Both the position numbers and the translations under genes were made by a program. From contig JAOZQX010000131.1 of the NCBI GenBank assembly GCA_029931995.1, positions 1-5,181 of the forward strand: a stretch of DNA of 5,181 nucleotides, written 5' to 3'. The DNA is from Bacteroidales bacterium. GTDB taxonomy: Bacteria; Bacteroidota; Bacteroidia; Bacteroidales; GCA-2711565. The stretch's first letter is position 1, and each line of letters starts with the position of its first letter. Of the stretch, positions 1-5,181 are shown one piece after another. The notes beneath the pieces were generated by a model, which saw nothing but the letters and a program-made list of their open reading frames with translations, made no database searches and had not been told where the DNA came from.

Positions 1-737
1 ACTCTTGGCGTAAAATAGGTGTTGCTGCGACCGGAATAATATTCGCCATCTTTTTTCCAAAATGCGCACTTCATACCTAATGGTTCAAATAAATTTCTTT
101 CAGCAAATTCTTTTATCGAAAGTTTTGTTGTTTTACTTATTATCGCAGACAAAAGATGAGGAAGTGCGTTGTAGTATAAGAATTTTTCACCAGGTTTCTT
201 TTCAAAGGGAGCTTCTAATAAAGCGTAGTCAATACTCGGATTCCACCATTCTTTTGGTTTCAAGCCGCCTGTCATTGTTAGTAAGTGTTTTAAAGTAATA
301 TTGTTTATTTCCGGTTCATTAATTTTTTCATCATATTCAGGAAAATAATCCATCATTAAGTCATTTTCCGATCGGATTAAATTTTGCTTAATGGCAATTC
401 CTATTAAGGCAGATGTAATACTTTTAGTTACTGAAAATGTATTAAAAGCAGAATACTTATTTCTGCCGTTATAATATTTTTCAACTATAAGTTTATCATC
501 CCTAATTATTAATACACTTCTTGAGTTTTCCCATTCAGATATTTTATCAAAGAATGCATTTAATGTATCAATATTTATATTGAAGGATTTAGGGGGTGCT
601 GTATCCCAATCATAGGGTTCATATGAAACGGCAATAGTTTCATTCAGTTTTAGCTTATTATAATCCTGAGAAGCTAATTCTGTTGAAAAAGACAGTAAAA
701 GAATAACGCTAATAATGATGGAATTCAATTTTTTCAT
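1..737 (-). CDS. Exported serine hydrolase, beta-lactamase/peptidase S12 family (C-terminus beyond window)
   Basis: The reading frame is open from an ATG at 735-737 to the left edge, giving 245 complete codons and no stop, so the 3' end lies outside the window. Residues 1-23 form a signal peptide (MKK, then a hydrophobic run to LAS, with QD following). The catalytic domain carries the S-x-x-K motif as SVTK (Ser102 nucleophile, Lys105) within FSVTKSITSALIG, the family signature HLLTMTGGL near 151-159, and the second motif Y-x-N as YYN (Tyr188, Asn190). The third motif (HxG or KTG) would lie beyond the edge. Family members include class C-like beta-lactamases, D-aminopeptidases, esterases and penicillin-binding-like proteins; the substrate cannot be told here, and antibiotic resistance should not be assumed. 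It is probably periplasmic. It follows the PD40 lipoprotein gene after 129 bp, so co-transcription is possible but not certain. No Shine-Dalgarno sequence is evident before the start. Confidence 0.9.
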   Translation of the reverse strand, partial: MKKLNSIIISVILLLSFSTELASQDYNKLKLNETIAVSYEPYDWDTAPPKSFNINIDTLNAFFDKISEWENSRSVLIIRDDKLIVEKYYNGRNKYSAFNTFSVTKSITSALIGIAIKQNLIRSENDLMMDYFPEYDEKINEPEINNITLKHLLTMTGGLKPKEWWNPSIDYALLEAPFEKKPGEKFLYYNALPHLLSAIISKTTKLSIKEFAERNLFEPLGMKCAFWKKDGEYYSGRSNTYFTPR

Positions 738-763
738 AATAGGCTATTACTTTTGTTATAAGC

Positions 764-794
764 AGAATATATTATTTCTTTTGATTTAACCAAA
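764..794 (-). promoter_or_regulatory. Weak candidate Bacteroidota-type promoter for the serine hydrolase gene
   Basis: Read on the minus strand, a TTTG at 794-791 is followed after 19 bases by TATATTCT at 771-764. The known Bacteroidota pattern is TTTG, about 19-21 bases, then TAnnTTTG. The -7 element matches at only 6 of 8 positions, and AT-rich DNA gives such matches by chance. The location suits a promoter, 27 bp upstream of the serine hydrolase ATG in the only sizeable gap between it and the PD40 gene. The call rests on pattern and position only. Confidence 0.2.
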
Positions 795-866
795 TTTCAT
801 TAGAGTATTCATCGAAACTGCTATGTTTTTGAAGCGTTGTTGTGGTTTGTTATTTGAATGACTCTC

Positions 867-1826
867 TTACTTTTTATTTTCAATACTTTCTTTTTTTAAG
901 TCATCAAATATTTTTGTTGATACCCAAAAGAAATCCTGCCCAGGGGTGTGGCGCATGAAGAATAAATATTTTCCATCCGGAGAAACCACTGGAAAACGCT
1001 CCAATTTCTCTGTGTTTATTTTATCTCCCATATTTATTGGAGTTCCCCATTTATTGTCGTTGGTTTTAAAGCAAATGTATATATCGAGACTTCCAAAGCC
1101 TTCTTTATTAAATCCTGAAAAAATGAGATAACTCTCATCCGGAGAAACATATATTGCAAAGACGGGTATAAAATCAGGATGAATAATTACGGTATCTGGC
1201 TTATAAAATTTACCATTTGAATATTTAAACTTCAAGGGTTTTTCATTTCTGTTGTAGGCGTAATTGCCCATATGATAGGCGTATCCATCTTTGGTAAATG
1301 AGGGTGTCCAATCTCCATCTTCGGTATTTAAAGGTTCACCCGCATTAATAGGTTTGCTCCAGCCATTATCTGTTCTCTCAGCATACCAAACATCTTTTTT
1401 GCCAAATCCACCTTCCATACCTGTTGAGTAAAAATAAAGTCGGTTTCCATCCGGACTAAAACTAGGACCTCCATTTAAGCAAGTTAAATGATCCTTTATA
1501 AAGTCTGCAATGGCAGGTTTTGTCCATGCTCCTTCCTTAAATTCTGAAAAATAAACCTGTTCTGAATTCTTCATTGAAGTGTCGGCAGGTGGATATTTTG
1601 ATGACCAGGCCGACCAATAAATCTCATCTCCTTTCGGAGAAACTGCTACCTGGCAATGTTCGGCCCAGGTGCTATCAGAAACAATGTTTGGCGCAAAAAC
1701 TTCAGGGATTAAGCCCGGTGGCGTAAGCCCAAAATAGGCGTCTTTTGAGTCAAGGAAATTTTTCTCAGTTTGTGTGCAGCTGGCAATAAATAACCCTGTT
1801 AGGAATAGAAATATTAATTTTCTCAT
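867..1826 (-). CDS. PD40/TolB-like beta-propeller lipoprotein
   Basis: This is a 319-residue protein. The N-terminus MRKLIFLFLTGLFIASC is a lipoprotein signal with lipobox IASC, so Cys17 is the predicted lipidation site and the mature protein should be anchored in the envelope. After a linker containing PPGLIPEVFAPNIVS (36-50), the body is a WD40-like (PD40) propeller. Blade signatures of the SPDG-x-x-LYF type occur near residues 63-73 (SPKGDEIYWSA), 122-134 (SFSPDGNRLYFYS), 176-187 (SFTKDGYAYHMG), 226-238 (YVSPDESYLIFSG) and 280-292 (VVSPDGKYLFFMR). W-x-x-P strands between blades occur at WTKP (101-104), WSKP (156-159) and WGTP (260-263). Such propellers usually bind ligands or proteins and have no catalytic residues of their own; the partner is unknown. 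The start is supported by the signal peptide and by an AGGA at 1836-1839. The gene lies 38 bp after the MBL-fold gene, probably in the same operon. Confidence 0.9.
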   Translation of the reverse strand: MRKLIFLFLTGLFIASCTQTEKNFLDSKDAYFGLTPPGLIPEVFAPNIVSDSTWAEHCQVAVSPKGDEIYWSAWSSKYPPADTSMKNSEQVYFSEFKEGAWTKPAIADFIKDHLTCLNGGPSFSPDGNRLYFYSTGMEGGFGKKDVWYAERTDNGWSKPINAGEPLNTEDGDWTPSFTKDGYAYHMGNYAYNRNEKPLKFKYSNGKFYKPDTVIIHPDFIPVFAIYVSPDESYLIFSGFNKEGFGSLDIYICFKTNDNKWGTPINMGDKINTEKLERFPVVSPDGKYLFFMRHTPGQDFFWVSTKIFDDLKKESIENKK

Positions 1827-1835
1827 TTTAATGAT

Positions 1836-1839
1836 TCCT
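1836..1839 (-). promoter_or_regulatory. Shine-Dalgarno-like AGGA before the PD40 lipoprotein gene
   Basis: On the minus strand AGGA is followed by 9 bases and then the ATG at 1824-1826, which is normal ribosome-binding spacing. It is the only clear Shine-Dalgarno-like site in the window. The starts of the alpha/beta hydrolase, MBL-fold and serine hydrolase genes are preceded by A/T-rich sequence without one, as is usual in Bacteroidota. Confidence 0.45.
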
Positions 1840-1864
1840 GTCTTTAATTTAGACGATTCTCTTG

Positions 1865-2686
1865 CTAATCGTAAAAGAATGATTTTTTCTTCATACTACT
1901 TTCAAATACCGTAATATCTATAAAATCATTTATCGTTTTAACCGAATCTTTTACCATTTCAATCTCCGCCGGGGGAATATGTATGAGCGTAATATTCTTA
2001 GGATTAATATGTTTTATAACAAATTCCCGCTCTTCTTTAGTGCTCCAAAAACCGTAAAAATTCAATAAAGCCAGATCAATATTTTCGTTTTGTAATTGTA
2101 ATTTTTCAAACTCAACAATCTCAGAACCATTATAATCTCCGGAATGGAATACTTTGATCCCATCAATTTCTATTAAATACCCAACGTTTTCGATTTCCGG
2201 GCGCGAGTCGTGTTGTAAAAAAAACGATCGTACGCTGATTCCTTGAATCGTAGTGTCAATTTTTAAACCATTATTTTCATCTATTTGCACTATTTGATTC
2301 TCGAACTTTTTATAATCGGGATGCCTTGGAAATATACTCGTAACCTTTGGCGGTGCAATTAAAATATTTTCCGAATTATTAAGTAGATAGTTCACAACCA
2401 TTAAAGGGTCAAAATGATCTCCATGATGGTGTGTAAATAACATGAGATTTGTGTTATTAAAAGGAGGCTGTTGAGTAATTATATCCGACACAATAGAATC
2501 TGTAGGGATTAAATAATTACCCCAACCTTGTTTAAATAAAGCATCGATTAGTATTTGTTTGCCATTGCTTTCAAGTAGAAAACCAGCATTTGCAATATAG
2601 CTAACATCAATCTTTTTTTGCTGAGCGAAGGATGAAATTGTAATGTTTATTAGTACTAATAATGTTATAATTGTTTTTCTTTTCAT
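1865..2686 (-). CDS. Exported metallo-beta-lactamase-fold hydrolase
   Basis: This is a 273-residue protein with a signal peptide (residues 1-21, ending ISSFA before QQ). The MBL fold begins with VSYIANAGFLLESNGKQILIDAL (28-50). The metal-binding motif H-x-H-x-D-H is present as HHHGDH (86-91) in LFTHHHGDHFDP. Further expected ligands are His159 (FFLQHD), Asp184 (FHSGDYN) and His236 (LIHIPP). The ligand set therefore looks complete for a dinuclear site, and the protein is probably an active hydrolase. The arrangement resembles the broad group of UlaG-like, L-ascorbate-lactonase-related MBL proteins more than true class B beta-lactamases, but the substrate cannot be inferred. It is likely periplasmic. 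The ATG lies 8 bp after the stop of the alpha/beta hydrolase gene, a spacing that strongly suggests co-transcription and possibly translational coupling. No Shine-Dalgarno sequence is visible. The length is typical for a single-domain member of the fold. Confidence 0.92.
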   Translation of the reverse strand: MKRKTIITLLVLINITISSFAQQKKIDVSYIANAGFLLESNGKQILIDALFKQGWGNYLIPTDSIVSDIITQQPPFNNTNLMLFTHHHGDHFDPLMVVNYLLNNSENILIAPPKVTSIFPRHPDYKKFENQIVQIDENNGLKIDTTIQGISVRSFFLQHDSRPEIENVGYLIEIDGIKVFHSGDYNGSEIVEFEKLQLQNENIDLALLNFYGFWSTKEEREFVIKHINPKNITLIHIPPAEIEMVKDSVKTINDFIDITVFESSMKKKSFFYD

Positions 2687-2694
2687 AATCTATA

Positions 2695-3684
2695 TTATTT
2701 AATAACCCATTTTAAATAATCATCCAATAAACTTGAAAAATCGTCTGAGAATGAATGACCAAGATCTTTATTTACGATTATTTTATTATGTCCTTTTAGG
2801 CTGTCAATGGTATTTACCAAGTTTTGTTGAGCTGCTAAAGCAAAATCATTTTCTCCGGTAATGATTCCAATTTTCTTTTTATCTGCAACAAACTGCTTAA
2901 TGGCATCTTCCGTAATATCTCTTGGAATAACAGGGCAATTTAGTACCAATCCGTTCATAGGAATAAAATCACTGAATGCATATTCCAATACTTTTGCTCC
3001 TCCTGCCGACATACCTGAAAAAATGATCTTATTGGTGTCGACTGGATATGTTGCCAAAACCTTATCGTAAATTTCTTTAAATTCTTTATTGGTTTTCTCA
3101 TCATTAGGAATCCATTGGAATCCATCTTTAATCATATGAACATAGGATTGAACAAATATTGAAATGTAATTATCGTTCATTATTTGTGATGCCCACGACA
3201 ACTTTGACTTCTCAATATTCCTGCTGTTTCCATGAAAGATAAAAAGGGTTGGATAAAATTTATCCTTGTTATAATTCGTAGGTAAAACAACTTCATGCTC
3301 GATATGAGCAGCGTCAATCTTGTCTTTCTCATTTTTTGCTATTTCTGCGAATTCAGCATTGTCCTTAAAAGCTTCCTTATATCTATCGCTATTTAAACGA
3401 TAATAGTATCCTTTTTCCATTCCATATATCCAAATTTTTATAGCTTTTGAATGTTGACCGGCAATAGCATAGAATGCTCCAAGAATTCTTGTTGAACTAA
3501 GATCCTCATCAGGAAATTTTTCATAAGCGAACTCCATAAAAAGGATGGCCGAATCCATATTGTTCGCTCTATAATAATCGATCGCTTTGGTTTGAAGTTC
3601 TCTAAATGATAAGTTTTCGTCAATTTGTGCATAAGATGTTATAATGAATACACAAAATAATGCAGTAATAATTACTCTTTTCAT
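2695..3684 (-). CDS. Exported alpha/beta hydrolase with TPR-like N-terminal region
   Basis: This is a 329-residue protein. Residues 1-19 are a signal peptide (MKRVIITALFCVFIITSYA, then Q). Residues about 27-95 look like two helical TPR units (ELQTKAIDYYRANNMDSAI and LGAFYAIAGQHSKAIKIW), followed by a DRYKEAFKDNAEFAEI segment of the sort that often closes TPR stretches. The alpha/beta hydrolase domain starts near 130: EHEVVLPTNYNKDKFYPTLFIFHGN supplies the HG oxyanion-loop motif at 151-152. The nucleophile elbow is GMSAGG with Ser226, the acid is probably Asp280 (GEND), and the base is His310 (DLGHSF). The domain resembles secreted esterase/prolyl-oligopeptidase-like hydrolases such as the Esterase D or phospholipase/carboxylesterase groups; the substrate is unknown. 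It is probably the first gene of an operon with the MBL-fold and PD40 genes, read from the candidate promoter about 28 bp upstream of its ATG. Confidence 0.9.
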   Translation of the reverse strand: MKRVIITALFCVFIITSYAQIDENLSFRELQTKAIDYYRANNMDSAILFMEFAYEKFPDEDLSSTRILGAFYAIAGQHSKAIKIWIYGMEKGYYYRLNSDRYKEAFKDNAEFAEIAKNEKDKIDAAHIEHEVVLPTNYNKDKFYPTLFIFHGNSRNIEKSKLSWASQIMNDNYISIFVQSYVHMIKDGFQWIPNDEKTNKEFKEIYDKVLATYPVDTNKIIFSGMSAGGAKVLEYAFSDFIPMNGLVLNCPVIPRDITEDAIKQFVADKKKIGIITGENDFALAAQQNLVNTIDSLKGHNKIIVNKDLGHSFSDDFSSLLDDYLKWVIK

Positions 3685-3712
3685 AAGCTTGTTAATTTGA
3701 TAAATAATCGCG

Positions 3713-3742
3713 CAAACTAAAACCTTTTTGCCCGGTTTCCAA
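3713..3742 (-). promoter_or_regulatory. Candidate Bacteroidota-type promoter for the hydrolase operon
   Basis: Read on the minus strand, TTG at 3742-3740 (preceded by TA) is followed after 20 bases by TAGTTTG at 3719-3713. This resembles the Bacteroidota pattern TTTG-N19-21-TAnnTTTG, although the -7 box is one T short and the -33 box lacks its first T. The -7 box lies 28 bp upstream of the alpha/beta hydrolase ATG (3682-3684), which gives a short, realistic leader. The spacer holds a small inverted repeat, AAACC (3719-3723 region) with GGTTT (3734-3738). The tandem 18 bp repeat begins two bases upstream of the -33 element. The evidence is pattern and context only. Confidence 0.35.
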
Positions 3743-3744
3743 TA

Positions 3745-3780
3745 GATAAAATGATGGGTGGTGATTAAATGATAAGCGGT
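3745..3780. repeat. Tandem direct repeat, 2 x 18 bp, candidate regulator-binding site
   Basis: Plus-strand bases 3745-3762 (GATAAAATGATGGGTGGT) and 3763-3780 (GATTAAATGATAAGCGGT) are two directly adjacent 18 bp units, identical at 14 of 18 positions with no gap. The conserved parts are GAT-AAATGAT at one end and GGT at the other. They sit in the 147 bp intergenic region, a few bases upstream of the candidate -33 element of the hydrolase operon, where activators bind. A dimeric regulator that recognises direct repeats (for example of the LytTR or AraC kind) is one possible reading. The repeat is directly seen, but its regulatory role is inferred. Confidence 0.6.
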
Positions 3781-3831
3781 AAAAATATATGAGACGCTTG
3801 GTTTTATTTGTTATATGTATCAATATCCATT

Positions 3832-5181
3832 CTAATCATCTAATTTAGGCAATGCTGTTTCTCGTCCACCTTGTGATAATGTCATGCTTTCCACTTTCCC
3901 ATCATCATTTAAATTAAATGTGAATTGAGCTCCACCTTCTTCCCAATAAAAAATAGTTGCAGATTCTGGATGAATTTCAAATTGATCTCGACCGCTTACC
4001 TGAGCTTTCATTTGCTTACCTTCCTTAGTAACAGTAATAGTAACTCCTTCTCGCAGTTCATATTTACCTACATAACTTTCCAGAATGGCATTATCAATAG
4101 GCTCATTTATAACTAATCGTCCAATCATAGTATAAGTAGGAGGTTCCATAATGGCATTTCGAGTTACAGGAAAACCTGTCATTCCTGCTTCTGCACGCTG
4201 GCCAGATTCTGAAACAAAACTGATATTTCCCGATTTGTCAGGGTGAATATTAAATAGGAAACATGAACCTAAGTAGGTTGAATAAAGGAGTTTACTATTT
4301 TTAATATCGATTACAGAAACAAAAGATTTTTTGCGTGCAAAAAAAGTGGAATTGAAGGTCTTTTCATTGACGGGATACTCTGAATACAAAGCATTCGAGG
4401 TAAGCGGAAAATCGGCAGAACTTGTTGTTCCTCCAATTACAATAGTATCTTTATTAAGAAAATTTGCTGACATGACATGCTCGGCTTCACTTCCTCCAAA
4501 CAATGTAGAGTATTCTAAACTCATAGTTTCAGAATTAAATACAGATATAAAACAATCCTGATGACCATTGCCTTTTTTACTTATAGCATTATTAGTTACC
4601 GGAAAACCTTCTTCGTTAGTGCTGCCGCATACTATCAATCTGTTTGGTTTTGTCCATTTCAACTTTGAGATCATATATCCATTGGCTGCGAAATAGCTTA
4701 AATACGAGATTTTATTATCTGTTTCGTTTATTTTTGCAATAAAATGATCAAGTTTGGTACTGTTCTCAGGTTTAATGAATTCTTTTCGAACAGCATTATC
4801 AGTTACTGGTAAGTCTTCTGTAAGAGTACAACCAGTTATATAAATATTGTCTTTGTCATCAACATCAAGTCCAAGAATCATTTCCATTGGACTGCTACCA
4901 AAGAAAGTGGAAAATAAAAGCTTTTCACCATCGGGATTAAATTTAGAAAGGAAACCATGCCAGTTTTTTTCTTTTTCAATAATACCTTTTGTTAAAGGAA
5001 AGTCTTTAGAAAGAGTAACTCCTACAATAATAATATTACCTTTAGAATCAATTTTAAGACATCCCCCGCTTACTGTTTCTTCAACTTCACCTCCAATAAA
5101 TGTAGAAAATATGATATCACTCCCGCTTGGGTTCAATTTAGTTAAAAAAACATCGCCAGCCCATTGTCCTTCACCATTAAA
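3832..5181 (-). CDS. SBBP beta-propeller repeat protein with C-terminal DUF3471-like domain (N-terminus beyond window)
   Basis: The frame is open from the right edge to a TAG at 3832-3834, giving 449 residues (residue 1 at the edge). The true start is outside the window: SBBP sequence (WAGDVFLTKLNPSGSD) runs in frame across the TTG at 5134-5136, so that codon is not a start. Five SBBP blades are readable. Each has a strand like FLTKLNPSGSDIIFSTFIGG and closes with a [DG][FL]P[VL]T motif; the motif prolines are residues 62, 125, 194, 259 and 338, a period of 63-79. Blade 5 is degenerate around its second half. A sixth begins near 351 (TMIGRLVINEPIDNAI) but runs into a different domain. Residues about 366-446 (LESYVGKYELREG to QGGRETALPKL) match DUF3471 (Pab87-related, lipocalin-like), normally found behind S12 serine hydrolase domains. 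I see no type IX secretion C-terminal domain. SBBP proteins are usually extracytoplasmic binding or scaffold proteins; the ligand is unknown. Confidence 0.9.
   Translation of the reverse strand, partial: FNGEGQWAGDVFLTKLNPSGSDIIFSTFIGGEVEETVSGGCLKIDSKGNIIIVGVTLSKDFPLTKGIIEKEKNWHGFLSKFNPDGEKLLFSTFFGSSPMEMILGLDVDDKDNIYITGCTLTEDLPVTDNAVRKEFIKPENSTKLDHFIAKINETDNKISYLSYFAANGYMISKLKWTKPNRLIVCGSTNEEGFPVTNNAISKKGNGHQDCFISVFNSETMSLEYSTLFGGSEAEHVMSANFLNKDTIVIGGTTSSADFPLTSNALYSEYPVNEKTFNSTFFARKKSFVSVIDIKNSKLLYSTYLGSCFLFNIHPDKSGNISFVSESGQRAEAGMTGFPVTRNAIMEPPTYTMIGRLVINEPIDNAILESYVGKYELREGVTITVTKEGKQMKAQVSGRDQFEIHPESATIFYWEEGGAQFTFNLNDDGKVESMTLSQGGRETALPKLDD
3835..4086 (-). other. DUF3471-like domain at the C-terminus of the SBBP protein
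   Basis: The translated segment begins LESYVGKYELREGVTITVT, continues through a FEIHPES-x-x-x-FY stretch and a FTFNLNDDGKV strand, and ends with LSQGGRETALPKL. This order of features (L-x-x-YVG-x-YEL, TVT-x-E-G, F-x-x-x-PES, F-x-x-x-x-DGKV, QGGR) is the pattern of DUF3471 (PF11954), a small beta-barrel-like domain normally appended to serine beta-lactamase/S12 hydrolases. It is a separate domain from the propeller, in the same frame, with no stop or frameshift at the boundary. Confidence 0.8.

Noticed and set aside
62..298. Plus-strand 78-codon open frame
   Set aside because: It lies wholly inside the minus-strand serine hydrolase gene, has no recognisable domain, and is a chance antisense frame.
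738..866. Possible integron attC-like site or IS end
   Set aside because: There is no pair of complementary core sites and no flanking terminal inverted repeats. Only a 5 bp AACCA/TGGTT match is visible.
1865..2686. Antibiotic-resistance metallo-beta-lactamase
   Set aside because: The metal motif is shared by the whole MBL fold. The remaining sequence looks like the general UlaG-like hydrolase group, with nothing specific to class B beta-lactamases.
3438..3632. Second minus-strand frame of 64 codons
   Set aside because: It is out of frame within the alpha/beta hydrolase gene, where the main frame has a signal peptide and TPR-like sequence.
3774..3799. Possible terminator hairpin (AAGCG/CGCTT) after the SBBP gene
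   Set aside because: The stem is only 5 bp, the loop is about 16 bases, and no T-run follows on the minus strand, so it does not meet the usual form of an intrinsic terminator.
4331..4561. Plus-strand 76-codon open frame inside the SBBP gene
   Set aside because: It is antisense to blades 4-5 of a clear SBBP coding frame. The same applies to the plus-strand frames at 3925-4116, 2861-3070 and 946-1131.
5134..5136. TTG as a possible start codon of the SBBP gene
   Set aside because: The frame is open upstream to the window edge, and the upstream residues (GDVFLTK) complete the first strand of an SBBP blade, so the codon is internal.

Overview
This 5.2 kb window is AT-rich and compactly coded. 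All five genes lie on the minus strand, so transcription runs from the right edge to the left. The N-termini look Bacteroidota-like: signal peptides end in Ala-Gln type sites such as SYAQ and SFAQ, one protein is a lipoprotein with a clear lipobox, most starts lack a Shine-Dalgarno sequence, and the protein families are common in that phylum (SBBP and PD40 propellers, exported alpha/beta hydrolases and MBL-fold proteins). The phylum is an inference, and I cannot name a genus.

Layout in transcription order. (1) 5181-3832 is the 3' part of a gene for an SBBP-type beta-propeller protein. It enters from outside the window and ends in a DUF3471-like domain, which normally sits at the C-terminus of serine beta-lactamase-like hydrolases. 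(2) 3831-3685 is a 147 bp intergenic region. It holds an exact tandem pair of 18 bp direct repeats (14 of 18 bases identical) directly upstream of a plausible Bacteroidota-type promoter. (3) 3684-2695 encodes an exported alpha/beta hydrolase with a TPR-like N-terminal part and a readable Ser-Asp-His triad. (4) 2686-1865 encodes an exported metallo-beta-lactamase-fold hydrolase with a complete metal-ligand set. (5) 1826-867 encodes a PD40/TolB-like beta-propeller lipoprotein. (6) 866-738 is a 129 bp gap. (7) 737-1 is the N-terminal 245 codons of an exported serine hydrolase of the beta-lactamase/S12 family, which runs off the left edge.

Genes 3, 4 and 5 are tightly spaced (8 and 38 bp) and probably form one operon read from the promoter near 3713-3742. 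The serine hydrolase may be co-transcribed or may have its own start in the 129 bp gap. Every protein whose start is visible is exported, so the set looks like an envelope or periplasmic group of hydrolases plus propeller proteins. No substrate or pathway can be read from the sequence, and I see no mobile element, RNA gene or CRISPR array. The two points most worth a second look are the SBBP-DUF3471 fusion and the tandem 18 bp repeat.
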